64,000 bases of DNA from Gemmatimonadota bacterium (lineage in GTDB: Bacteria > Gemmatimonadota > Gemmatimonadetes > Gemmatimonadales > GWC2-71-9): contig JANYLJ010000003.1 of NCBI GenBank assembly GCA_025357945.1, positions 50,014-114,013 on the forward strand. The letters are read 5' to 3'. This document shows, piece after piece, positions 56,548-64,000 of the stretch. Numbering within the stretch: position 1 is the first letter of the stretch; each line of letters begins with the position of its first letter. The position numbers and the translations under genes are program-made. Below the pieces are notes generated by a model. The model searched no databases. It had not been told where the DNA came from and saw only the letters and a list, made by a program, of their open reading frames with translations.

Positions 56548-57453
56548 GTGGCGCGTGCCCTCCTGATTGCCAACCCTGCGGCGGCACGTACTGACGGCGG
56601 GGTGGTACGCGAGATCGAGCGGGTATTCAACATGGCGGGGTGGCAGGTCGAGACTCTTGCAACAGGAGGCCCCGGCGACGCGCGGCAGCTCGCCGAGTAC
56701 GGCGTGCAGCAGAGCGTGGATGTCGTGGCCGTGCTCGGCGGCGACGGCACCATCATGCAGGCCGCCGCGGCGATGGTCGGAACCGGAGTACCGTTGGGCG
56801 TGCTACCGGGGGGCACCGGCAACCAACTCGCCGGCAACCTCCGCCTCTCGTTCAATCCGGTCAAGGCCGCGACGGCCATCGTGCGTGGTACCCCGAAACC
56901 GTTCGACCTCGGCCGGATGGAACGGGCGGACGGCGTCCACTATTTCGCCGTGGCGGCGGGCACCGGTCTCGATGCCAGGGTCATGGCCGACACGCGGTCG
57001 TCGCAGAAACGGAAGTGGGGCCAGCTGGCGTATATCGCGACGACGCTGCGATTGCTGTCGGCCGCGCCGAACGTCGCGTTTCGCATCGTGGCCGACGGCG
57101 TGTCGCACGAGTTCGATGGCTGCATGGTCCTCATCGCCAATTGCGGTGAGATCATTCCACCGCTGCTCAAGCTTGGCCAGGGGATCACGCCGTACGACGG
57201 CTTGCTCGACCTCATCATCGTCAAGGCGAACTCGGTGGGCGGTGGCTTGCGCGCGGTGTGGCACGTGGTTCGCGAGACCCAGGGTATCTACGGTGAGACG
57301 GTGTTCGCCGCGCGCGTCACGGGCGCGCACATCACCATCGAAACACCGGCCTGTGTCCAGCCGGTCCAACTCGATGGCGAGCCGATGGGCGAGACGCCGT
57401 TGGTCGCCGAGGCGGTGCCGGGCGCGATTCAGTTGATCCATCCGAAGGGGTAG
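56548..57453 (+). CDS. Diacylglycerol/lipid kinase family protein (YegS-like)
   Basis: A 301-residue DAGK-fold protein starting at GTG. The ATP motif GGDGT is at 64-68 (AVLGGDGTIMQAAAAMVG), and GVLPGGTGNQLAGNL follows. Catalytic Asp lies in the C-terminal half around YDGLLDLIIVKANS. It phosphorylates a lipid such as diacylglycerol. Direct coupling to tamB is notable, since TamB-type proteins handle phospholipid transport. Confidence 0.9.
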   Translation: MARALLIANPAAARTDGGVVREIERVFNMAGWQVETLATGGPGDARQLAEYGVQQSVDVVAVLGGDGTIMQAAAAMVGTGVPLGVLPGGTGNQLAGNLRLSFNPVKAATAIVRGTPKPFDLGRMERADGVHYFAVAAGTGLDARVMADTRSSQKRKWGQLAYIATTLRLLSAAPNVAFRIVADGVSHEFDGCMVLIANCGEIIPPLLKLGQGITPYDGLLDLIIVKANSVGGGLRAVWHVVRETQGIYGETVFAARVTGAHITIETPACVQPVQLDGEPMGETPLVAEAVPGAIQLIHPKG

Positions 57454-57522
57454 CGGGGACGCAGGGATGCGGGCAGTTTGTGCGTACGACTGGTACGCGG
57501 AAGGCTCCCAGACGCTGAGACC

Positions 57523-58872
57523 ATGACCGACTCCATCCTTCTTATCGACGATGACGTTGCCGTGCTCCGCGTGCTCGGAACGTTCTTCGAGCAGCGCGGC
57601 TGGGATGTCTATCGTGAACTCACCGGCGAGGCCGGCATCACGACCTTCGAACGGGCGCTCACCGACGTGGTGCTCGTGGACCTGAACCTGCCGGGGATGG
57701 ATGGCTTCGAAGTCCTCGAACGCCTGCGCGGCTGCGAGACCGCGGTGATCGTGCTCACCGGTGACGGCGACGTGCCCACCGCCGTGCGGGCGATGCAGTC
57801 TGGCGCCGAAAACTTCCTGACCAAGCCGCTCAACCTCACCCAACTCCAGGCCACCGCCGATCGCGCCGTCGAGAAGGTTCGGCTGCGGCGGGTAAACCGG
57901 ACCCTGATCGGCCAGAGCGCCACCGCCGAAGGGCTGGATTCCCTCGGCTCGTCGGCGCTGATGCGCGAAGTGGCGCGGCAGGTGACGCTGCTGGCGCACA
58001 GCGACCGCCGTGCTGTGCTGCTCCAGGGCGAAAGCGGCGCCGGCAAGCGGTGGCTCGCGCGCCTGCTGCATGACGTGTCGCCTCGGGGATCGGCGCCATA
58101 CATCGAGGTCGCCTGTGGCGCCGGTGACGCGGCGTGGCTGGAAGCGGAGCTCTTCGGTCGCGACACCGGTGTCGCCGGTGAGGCGTCGGCGGAGCGGCGC
58201 CGGGGCCTGCTCGAAGTGGCCGACGGCGGTACCCTCTTCCTCGACGAGATCGGCGACCTCCCGTTGGAGATACAGGCCAAGCTGCTGGCGATGATCGAGA
58301 CGCAGGCGATCCGCCAGGCCGGCGGCACCCGCGAAATTCCCGCCGACGTGCGCATCATCGCGGCGACCGCGCAGGCGCTGCCGGCGGCCGTGGCGGCGGG
58401 GCGATTCCGCCAGGATCTCCACTATTGCCTGAACGTGGCACCAGTCACCGTCCCGCCGTTGCGCGAGCGGAGCCGCGACGACTTCCTCGCGCTGATCCGC
58501 CGTTTCCTCAAGGAACTCGCGCCGGCGACACCTGGTGCGCCAATGCGTCTTTCCGACGACGCGCTCGATCGCCTGTTGAAGCATACGTGGCCGGGGAACG
58601 TGACCGAGTTGCACAACGTGCTCGAGCGGGCGTTGCTGCTGGCTCGCGGCGCCGACGCGGTCGGTACCGAACATCTGCCGCCAGAGTTTCGCGGCCGCTT
58701 CGCACCGCTCGACCGTCGGCACAATCCGCTCACGCTCGAGGAGCTCGCGCGGATGCACATCGATCGCACCCTCAAGCACCACGGCGGTAACCGCACCCAC
58801 GCGGCGCTCGAACTCGGTATCTCCCGCGCGACGCTGATCGCCAAGATCAAGCGGTACGCGATTCCCGGTTGA
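57523..58872 (+). CDS. NtrC-family response regulator lacking the sigma-54 contact motif
   Basis: A 449-residue three-domain regulator. Receiver: Asp53 in VDLNLPGMDGFEV, Lys101 in FLTKPLN. AAA+: Walker A GESGAGKR (169-176), Walker B GGTLFLDEIGDL. The sigma-54 loop GAFTGA is replaced by GVAGEA (216-221), and the second arginine finger, usually YR, is YC (Cys302 in FRQDLHYC). C-terminal Fis-type HTH near 420-445 (ALELGISRATLIAKIK). It may not activate sigma-54 promoters. No histidine kinase lies nearby. TGA overlaps the next ATG. Confidence 0.9.
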   Translation: MTDSILLIDDDVAVLRVLGTFFEQRGWDVYRELTGEAGITTFERALTDVVLVDLNLPGMDGFEVLERLRGCETAVIVLTGDGDVPTAVRAMQSGAENFLTKPLNLTQLQATADRAVEKVRLRRVNRTLIGQSATAEGLDSLGSSALMREVARQVTLLAHSDRRAVLLQGESGAGKRWLARLLHDVSPRGSAPYIEVACGAGDAAWLEAELFGRDTGVAGEASAERRRGLLEVADGGTLFLDEIGDLPLEIQAKLLAMIETQAIRQAGGTREIPADVRIIAATAQALPAAVAAGRFRQDLHYCLNVAPVTVPPLRERSRDDFLALIRRFLKELAPATPGAPMRLSDDALDRLLKHTWPGNVTELHNVLERALLLARGADAVGTEHLPPEFRGRFAPLDRRHNPLTLEELARMHIDRTLKHHGGNRTHAALELGISRATLIAKIKRYAIPG

Positions 58873-59060
58873 TGGCGACGACCAAGCCGCGGCCGCCGCT
58901 CTCCGAGCGCGATGCGATGCTCTGTCGCGCGTGCGGGCGTGAGGAACGCGCCTCCGAAGGGTATCCCTGCGAGATGTGCGGCACCTTCGTCTGTCTGGTG
59001 TGCACCATCCGGGGTGTGACGCGGTGCCGTGCCTGCGGTACCAAGCCCGCCGCCGGATGA
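58872..59060 (+). CDS. Small four-CxxC zinc-finger protein
   Basis: A 62-residue protein whose ATG overlaps the regulator stop (TGATG) and whose stop overlaps the NlpC/P60 ATG (ATGA). Four Cys pairs: CRACG, CEMCG, CLVC, CRACG. This suggests two zinc sites as in RING/B-box-like or double zinc-ribbon folds. No homolog is recognised; a protein-binding or redox role is possible. Confidence 0.75.
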   Translation: MATTKPRPPLSERDAMLCRACGREERASEGYPCEMCGTFVCLVCTIRGVTRCRACGTKPAAG

Positions 59061-59839
59061 AGGGACTGCTCGTCACGGCCACGGTCGCTCCGCTGCTCGC
59101 GGGCCCCACGCTGCAGGGTGAGCAGCTGTCGCAGCTGGTGCTCGGCGAAGGGGCCGAGGTGCTTGGCGTCCAGGGCGACATGCTGCACGTGCGGACCACG
59201 CTCGATGGCTACACCGGGTGGATCGCCGCCGGATACGTCGAGCAACGCTCGCTCGGCGAGGTGGAGGCCTGGCTCGTGCAGGCAGCGTGGTCCGAAGGCG
59301 CCTTGCTCCGGGACAGCGATGGCGTGGCGATTCGCGCTCCACACCGCGCCCGGTTGATCCTCGAGGACGCCGGCCGGGTGCAACTTCCCAATGGCGACAG
59401 CGCCGAGATCCTCGCCGGTGCGGTCTCGCCGTATCAGGAGATCGTGACCCGCGCCCGGGAGGAGTCGCCCGCCGATTGGGCGTGGCGCGAGTTTGCTGGC
59501 ACGCCGTATCTATGGGGTGGCATCACCGGTGCCGGGATCGATTGCTCCGGGTTGACGCAGAACGTTTTTCTTGCCCGCGGCGTGACCTTGCCGCGGGATG
59601 CGCACCAGCAGGCGGGCCACGGCCAGGTGATCGATCCGGCCGAACGCCGCGTCGGCGACCTGCTGTTCTTCCGTTCGCGCGACCGCGACCGCATCGGTCA
59701 CGTCGGCCTGCTCGCTGATGCTGACACGATGGTACACAGCACGATCGACACCGGCGGCGTGACCCGCGAGTCGCTCGCACCCGGATCGCGCGCGCACGCA
59801 TTGCTCGCCCGGCTGGTCGCGGTCCGCCGCATCGATTGA
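59057..59839 (+). CDS. NlpC/P60 family peptidoglycan hydrolase with SH3b domains
   Basis: A 260-residue hydrolase. Two bacterial SH3-like segments (about 20-130: VLGEGAEVLGVQGDMLHVRT with YTGWIAAGYVE) precede the catalytic domain. Nucleophile Cys163 lies in GIDCSGLTQNVFLA and the catalytic His215 in RIGHVGLLADADTMVH. The family cleaves gamma-D-Glu-diaminopimelate bonds. No signal peptide is evident, suggesting a cytosolic role in recycling or an unusual export route. Confidence 0.9.
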   Translation: MKGLLVTATVAPLLAGPTLQGEQLSQLVLGEGAEVLGVQGDMLHVRTTLDGYTGWIAAGYVEQRSLGEVEAWLVQAAWSEGALLRDSDGVAIRAPHRARLILEDAGRVQLPNGDSAEILAGAVSPYQEIVTRAREESPADWAWREFAGTPYLWGGITGAGIDCSGLTQNVFLARGVTLPRDAHQQAGHGQVIDPAERRVGDLLFFRSRDRDRIGHVGLLADADTMVHSTIDTGGVTRESLAPGSRAHALLARLVAVRRID

Positions 59840-60534
59840 TGCGGCGACTGGTACTCTTCGACATCGACGGCACCCTGCTGACGAGCATGTCGGCGGGTCG
59901 TCGCGCGCTGCGCGCCGCGTTCGAAGAGGAATACGATGACCTCGTCTTCTTCGACAGCGTCCGCTTCGATGGCAAGACCGATCCGCAGATTCTCGCCGAG
60001 TTGCACACCGCCGCCGGGTTCCCGGAACGGGTCACCCCCGACAAGATCAACCGGCTGCTTGACCGGTACATCTCGCACCTCGAAATGGTGATCGCAGAAT
60101 CCGGCGACCGAGTGCGCCCCTGCCCAGGAGTTCCGCGGCTGCTCGACGCGCTCGCCGAGCGCGACGATCTGGTCACCGGGCTCCTCACCGGCAACATCGT
60201 CCCCGGGGCGAAGCTCAAGCTCGGTGCCGCGGGCATCGACTTTGGCCGGTTCGCCCTCGGCGCCTTCGGGTCCGACAGCGCGCATCGCCCCGACCTGCCG
60301 TCGATCGCCGCGGCACGGGCGCTGCGGTACTTCGGCCGGGCGCCTCACGGCGCGGAGGTCGTGATCATTGGCGACACGCCGGCCGACGTTGCCTGCGGAG
60401 CGGGGATCAATGCCCGCGCCGTCGCGGTGGCCACCGGGTCATATTCGGTGGCGGAACTCGAATGCACGGGGGCGTATGCCACGTTTCCGACCCTGGTCGA
60501 CACCAGTGCGGTGCTGAAAGCGATCCTCGCGTGA
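59839..60534 (+). CDS. HAD-superfamily phosphatase (phosphoglycolate phosphatase-like)
   Basis: A 231-residue HAD hydrolase. Motif I: LVLFDIDGTLLTS (two Asp). Motif II-III: TGLLTGNIVPGAKLKLGAAG. Motif IV: VVIIGDTPADVACG. The cap type and length fit PGPase-like enzymes. ATG overlaps the NlpC/P60 gene stop (TGATG). Substrate unknown. Confidence 0.9.
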   Translation: MRRLVLFDIDGTLLTSMSAGRRALRAAFEEEYDDLVFFDSVRFDGKTDPQILAELHTAAGFPERVTPDKINRLLDRYISHLEMVIAESGDRVRPCPGVPRLLDALAERDDLVTGLLTGNIVPGAKLKLGAAGIDFGRFALGAFGSDSAHRPDLPSIAAARALRYFGRAPHGAEVVIIGDTPADVACGAGINARAVAVATGSYSVAELECTGAYATFPTLVDTSAVLKAILA

Positions 60535-61139
60535 GCACACCCCTCGCCGCGGAACTCGGCCGCCTGGCTGCACCGGCGCGCTCGGCGCCGTTCGACGACG
60601 TGCGGCTGGCGCTGGTCGACGCGATCGTCACGGCAAAAGCTGCCGGTCACCTGGAGCAGGGCGCGTGGGAAGACGCGTTCGCCGGCGCGGTGCGCTCGCT
60701 GCGGTTGCGCGTGCTGGCCGAGGCGGAACAGATGATGCGATCCGCGGCGGCCCATTCACGCTATCCCGCGCGGCGTCTGCAGGCGCTGCTCCCCGATGCG
60801 GAAGTCGCCGACGCGTTGCTCAACCGGTTGACCGCCGAGGCGATGCCACTGGAGCGCTACGAGGGGTTTGGCGACGACCCGGTGAGTCGGCGCGCACGGG
60901 CGGCGGCGCTCGAATCGGCGTGGCAAGGCGCGGTGCGCATCGCCACGGCGGAAACCGCGCGCTGGCGCACGATTGCGATGCAGGTCGCCGCGTGGCGGCG
61001 GCCCACCGGGATCCTCTGGACCATCTCGATCGCCCTGTTCCTCGGCAGCCTGGTGGTCGCCGGGTGGTTGAGCGGCGCCGTCGCGTCGCCCGTTTGGTTC
61101 CGCTCGATCAACGACCTGTGGTGGCGATTGTGGCCGTAA
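60531..61139 (+). CDS. Membrane-anchored protein of unknown function
   Basis: A 202-residue protein; GTG 60531 overlaps the HAD stop. Mostly helical and alanine-rich to residue about 155, with one C-terminal membrane helix (WTISIALFLGSLVVAGWL). No domain recognised. It is embedded in a coupled run and overlaps acpS by ten bases. Confidence 0.75.
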   Translation: MSTPLAAELGRLAAPARSAPFDDVRLALVDAIVTAKAAGHLEQGAWEDAFAGAVRSLRLRVLAEAEQMMRSAAAHSRYPARRLQALLPDAEVADALLNRLTAEAMPLERYEGFGDDPVSRRARAAALESAWQGAVRIATAETARWRTIAMQVAAWRRPTGILWTISIALFLGSLVVAGWLSGAVASPVWFRSINDLWWRLWP

Positions 61140-61507
61140 TCGCGGTCGGGCTCGACGTGGTAGCGATGCCGCGCGCCCGGGACCTCTTCAGCCGTCACGG
61201 GCGGCGCATCCTCGATCGCACCCTCACCGACAGCGAGCGCGAGTACGTCACATCGCTCGGTGACCCGGTGCCGGCCTTCGCCGCACGCCTCGCCGCCAAG
61301 GAAGCAGTCTACAAGGCGCTGCAGGTGCTCCCGGGCGCTCGTGGTGTCGCCTGGCGGGAGATCGGCGTGCGCCGGCTGGAAGACGGCCGGCCAACGATCG
61401 AGCTGACCGGTCGGGCGGCCGAACTGCTCGGGCCACGCCTGAAGATCCATATTTCGCTCAGCCATAGTCGGGACGTCGCGGCCGCGGTGGCGATACTGGA
61501 AGACTAG
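61130..61507 (+). CDS. acpS: Holo-[acyl-carrier-protein] synthase
   Basis: A 125-residue phosphopantetheinyl transferase that activates acyl carrier protein. VGLDVVAMPRARDLF holds the conserved Asp, and ARLAAKEAVYKALQ the catalytic FAAKEA-like motif; HISLSHSRDVAAAVAILE closes the fold. GTG 61130 is chosen; GTG at 61118 and 61121 are alternatives. Last gene of the run beginning at the NtrC-like regulator. Confidence 0.92.
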   Translation: MAVIAVGLDVVAMPRARDLFSRHGRRILDRTLTDSEREYVTSLGDPVPAFAARLAAKEAVYKALQVLPGARGVAWREIGVRRLEDGRPTIELTGRAAELLGPRLKIHISLSHSRDVAAAVAILED

Positions 61508-61511
61508 TCGC

Positions 61512-61599
61512 GGGATGTGGGACCTGAGGCGCTCCCCGCCGTGTTCGGGCGCCGCTGCTGCGACCGATACGGCGGGGAGCGCCTCACGTCCGACATCCC
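61512..61599. terminator. Large hairpin after acpS
   Basis: TGAGGCGCTCCCCGCCGT (61525-61542) pairs perfectly with its inverted copy at 61569-61586, and GGGATGT/ACATCCC extend the stem outside. The loop is about 26 bases. No T tract follows. It lies between acpS and the iron permease and may stop readthrough in either direction, or be a small mobile palindrome. Confidence 0.65.
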
Positions 61600-61654
61600 A
61601 CCTAGCGATCCCAACCGAGTACTTCTAGTTTGCGCGGTCTATAACGAAAGCACT

Positions 61655-61669
61655 TGAGAATGAATCTCA
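61655..61669 (+). promoter_or_regulatory. Candidate Fur box over the FTR1 gene start
   Basis: TGAGAATGAATCTCA has a 7-1-7 layout and matches 12 of 15 positions of the classical Fur site TGATAATGATTATCA. It covers the ATG at 61660. A TATAAC at 61640-61645 could be the -10 box, so a bound repressor would sit on the transcription start. The downstream product is an iron permease, as expected of a Fur target. Confidence 0.65.
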
Positions 61670-63744
61670 TCTATGCGGCACTCACATTCCTGGCTGCAGC
61701 CCACGGGCCAGGCGCCGATTCGGTCGCTGCGGCTCGCCGGATCGCCGCCGGCGTCCAGTTGGCTGCCCAGGAGTACCGCAACGGCGTCTCGGCCGGCAAG
61801 ATCATCGCGCAGGCTGAGGTCGACGAGGCACGCTCGTTCCTGACCGACGCAAAGCGTTCTGCGAATGTTCTTTCTGCCAGGATTGCGGCGGCGACGATCG
61901 CCGATATCGATCGCGTACTCGAGCTGGTCGCCCGTATTGCCTCGCCGGATTCAGTCACCGCGAGTGCGCGCCGGACCACGGACGACCTGGCCGCAGCTCT
62001 GGGCGTGGTGCTGGACGATGTCCCGGAGCGCACGCCGTCGCTGGCACGGGGCGCCGAGTTGTATCGTCGCGAGTGCGTCCTCTGCCACGGCGAAACCGGC
62101 CGGGGTGATGGGCCGACGGGGCGGGTACTCCTACCGCGGCCGACGAACCTGACCGTTGCCCAGCCGCTTGGCAACGCCACGCCGCTTTCGTTCTACCTGC
62201 GTATCACCATCGGCACCGCGGGCACCGCGATGCCGGCGTACGAATCGCGGCTCCCTGCGGCCGACCGTTGGGCGCTGGCGCTCTATGCCTCGACGCTCCG
62301 GCTACCGCAGCCGACCGGCGGCGTTCCCGCAAACCTGCGCGTGTTCGCCAGTGTGGCTCGGATGACCGATAGCGCGGTGCTCACCGCGCTCGGCACCGGT
62401 GCCACGCCCGAGCGGGCGGCGGCCGTGCGGGCGTATCAGCCCCAGCGGGACGACTTCGCGATCAGCGCTGCGGTGTTTGCCGCGGTGCGCGCCAAGATCC
62501 AGCAGGCGGCCGACCTCGCCACCGCCGGCAGGCACGAAGAGGCCGCCAACACAGCCTTCGACGCCTACCGTGAATTCGAGCAGGTCGAGACCTCCGTTCG
62601 GGCCAAGAGCGTCACCCTCGCCTCGGCGCTCGAGGCGGCGTTCGCCACCTTGCGCACGCGGGTTGCCGGCGGTGCGACGGCCACCGAAATGGTCAGCGTG
62701 CAGCGCGACCTCCTCGGTTCGCTCGAACAGGCGGAACGCGTGGTGAGCGACCGGATGTCGCCGATCAACCTCTTCCTCCAGTCGCTGGTGATCATGCTGC
62801 GCGAAGGGCTCGAAGCGATCCTGATCATCGGGGCGCTGATTGCCTTCCTGATGAAGGCCGGCGCGGGGCACCGCAAGCGCGACATTCACATCGGTGTCGG
62901 CGCGGCGGTGGCGATGTCGTTGCTCACCGCCGTGTTGCTCGAGACGGTGTTCGTGCTATCGGCGGCGCATCGCGAGGCACTGGAAGGGGCGACGATGATC
63001 GTTACGGTCGGCGTGCTCTTCTATGTCAGCTACTGGCTGCTGTCCAAGATGGAAGTGGCCAAGTGGACCAGTTACGTCAAGCAGCGGATGCAGGTCGCCG
63101 TCACTGGTGGTTCGGCATTCGCCCTCGCCTCGGCCGCGTTCCTGGCGGTGTATCGCGAGGGGTTCGAGACAGTGCTGTTCTACAAGGCGCTGTTCCTGGA
63201 AGGCGGGGCAATCGGCGACACGTTCCTGCCAGTGACCGCCGGCATCGTGATCGGTGGCGCGCTCCTCTCCCTGATCTATTTCGCCATCAACCGGTGGGGT
63301 GTGAAGCTTCCGCTCAAGCCGTTCTTTGGCCTCACCAGCGCCTTCCTGTACTACATGGCGTTCGTATTCGCGGGGAAGGGCGTCGCCGAACTGCAGGACG
63401 GACAGGTGCTCGCCACCACGGCCCTCCTCGGCTGGCCTCGCGTGGCCGGGCTGGGGATCTATCCGACCGTGGAGTCCATGCTGGCGCAGGGGATCATGGC
63501 CGGGCTGGCAGTGGTCGCCCTGGTCTGGATTTTCGGGGCCCAACGGGGAAAGAGTGTCGCCAGCCCGGCGCCGCAGCCCGAGGTCCCGACGCCGCGCGGC
63601 GAGGGCCCCGGGCCCGAAGCCACCATGCTGCGCTCCCTGGAGCGGATGGAGGCCGACCTTGGCGCCCTCAAGTCGGAGGTCGAGCGGTTGCGGGAGACGG
63701 TGGTGGAAAAGAGCGTCGACGAGATCGCCGGGCGCGGGCGCTAA
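61660..63744 (+). CDS. FTR1-family iron permease with N-terminal cytochrome c domain
   Basis: A 694-residue fusion (TTG 61654 two codons earlier is possible). A signal peptide precedes a helical region (20-120). The cytochrome c domain has CVLCH (Cys139, Cys142, His143) and a Met ligand near 191 in TAMPAYES. The C-terminal permease has about seven helices with both ferroxidase-type motifs: REGLE (381-385) and REGFE (499-503). A coiled-coil-like tail ends it. The heme domain could take electrons from Fe(II) oxidised during uptake (inference). Overlapped by a Fur-box-like site. Confidence 0.92.
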   Translation: MNLIYAALTFLAAAHGPGADSVAAARRIAAGVQLAAQEYRNGVSAGKIIAQAEVDEARSFLTDAKRSANVLSARIAAATIADIDRVLELVARIASPDSVTASARRTTDDLAAALGVVLDDVPERTPSLARGAELYRRECVLCHGETGRGDGPTGRVLLPRPTNLTVAQPLGNATPLSFYLRITIGTAGTAMPAYESRLPAADRWALALYASTLRLPQPTGGVPANLRVFASVARMTDSAVLTALGTGATPERAAAVRAYQPQRDDFAISAAVFAAVRAKIQQAADLATAGRHEEAANTAFDAYREFEQVETSVRAKSVTLASALEAAFATLRTRVAGGATATEMVSVQRDLLGSLEQAERVVSDRMSPINLFLQSLVIMLREGLEAILIIGALIAFLMKAGAGHRKRDIHIGVGAAVAMSLLTAVLLETVFVLSAAHREALEGATMIVTVGVLFYVSYWLLSKMEVAKWTSYVKQRMQVAVTGGSAFALASAAFLAVYREGFETVLFYKALFLEGGAIGDTFLPVTAGIVIGGALLSLIYFAINRWGVKLPLKPFFGLTSAFLYYMAFVFAGKGVAELQDGQVLATTALLGWPRVAGLGIYPTVESMLAQGIMAGLAVVALVWIFGAQRGKSVASPAPQPEVPTPRGEGPGPEATMLRSLERMEADLGALKSEVERLRETVVEKSVDEIAGRGR

Positions 63745-63795
63745 AACAAAGCGGCCCGCCTGGACCAGGCCGAATCGGAGCGCTACGCCAACCCG

Positions 63796-64000
63796 ATGGT
63801 GTATGCCTTGGCCTGGCTCTCGGCCTTGCTGGCGATCGCCTTGGCCGCGCTGTGGTGGCGGCAGTCGCGCGGTCAGCGGCCGACGCAGTGGTGGACCGGC
63901 CCGACCGCGGCCACGCAGTCGCCGCCGTCGAGCGTGCGCCTGGCCCAGCCGGTGGTGGCGCGGCCGCATCCCATGGAATCGCCGGTGACCGCGGCCGATG
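63796..64000 (+). CDS. Small membrane protein, 5' part only
   Basis: From ATG 63796 an ORF runs to the window edge without a stop: one membrane helix (MVYALAWLSALLAIALAALW) then a Pro/Thr-rich stretch. It is in the same frame as the iron permease and follows its TAA; the 17 codons between are also open. No family recognised. It may be a periplasmic protein or heme-related partner of the permease. Confidence 0.45.
   Translation, partial: MVYALAWLSALLAIALAALWWRQSRGQRPTQWWTGPTAATQSPPSSVRLAQPVVARPHPMESPVTAAD

Noticed and set aside
56803..59199. 798-residue minus-strand open frame
   Set aside because: It is antisense to the lipid kinase and NtrC-like genes, has composition typical of a GC-rich shadow frame and no recognisable domain.
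61512..61599. Hairpin after acpS as a structured ncRNA or riboswitch
   Set aside because: A single long stem without conserved internal loops fits a terminator or palindromic element better.

Overview
The window is a GC-rich, densely packed bacterial chromosome segment with Gram-negative envelope genes (BamA-like barrel, TamB, many lipoproteins), an ECF sigma factor next to a TPR serine/threonine kinase, and a complete his operon. This mix, with frequent GTG starts and 1-10 base start/stop overlaps, fits the phylum Gemmatimonadota, but that assignment is an inference; no rRNA, tRNA or other taxonomic marker was seen. No phage, insertion sequence or CRISPR array was found.

Layout. 1-7.4 kb: start of an M13 peptidase (minus strand), ECF sigma factor plus receptor-like kinase, a long lipoprotein with Ig-like and PKD-like domains, a pyrimidine-dimer glycosylase. 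7.4-14.5 kb: ferritin-like protein, e(P4)-like lipoprotein phosphatase, MarR regulator, PH-domain membrane protein, Tat-exported oxidoreductase, small beta-barrel protein, propeller lipoprotein, GT87 transferase. 14.5-20 kb: cold-shock gene with a clear terminator, then a translationally coupled run: ring-cleaving VOC dioxygenase, FMN reductase, VIT1-like transporter, second VOC protein, DUF5829-like protein, MsrA, signal peptidase I. 20-28 kb: small membrane proteins, TauE/SafE exporter, Ada, lipoproteins, a frameshifted ThrE-type exporter and an M48 lipoprotein protease.

28-35.4 kb: minus-strand his operon hisG-hisC/HAD-hisB-hisH-hisF-hisA/hisI/hisE-hisD. Every gene overlaps the next. HisA is fused to HisI and HisE, and HisC carries a HAD phosphatase-like domain that could supply histidinol phosphatase. 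Upstream is a consensus-like promoter, a 22-codon leader ORF with five His codons in six, and mutually exclusive hairpins: an unannotated his attenuator.

35.4-50 kb: VWA protein and MoxR/ChlI-type ATPase separated by an opposite-strand MFS/cytidylate-kinase-like pair, a small repeat-rich lipoprotein, YgfZ, a primary-type sigma factor, aroB, PduO-type adenosyltransferase, ferredoxin-NADP reductase, and a peptide-binding lipoprotein/permease/PBP4 trio. 50-64 kb: BamA/TamA-like protein, TamB, lipid kinase, an NtrC-like regulator without the sigma-54 contact motif, a small zinc-finger protein, NlpC/P60 hydrolase, HAD phosphatase, AcpS, and a cytochrome c/FTR1 iron permease with a Fur-box-like sequence over its start.

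Six intergenic gaps carry inverted arrays of a 7-base GAGACGA unit, a dispersed repeat family; two of these and a third element near 3.9 kb share a GTCATCCTGAGCG-type core.
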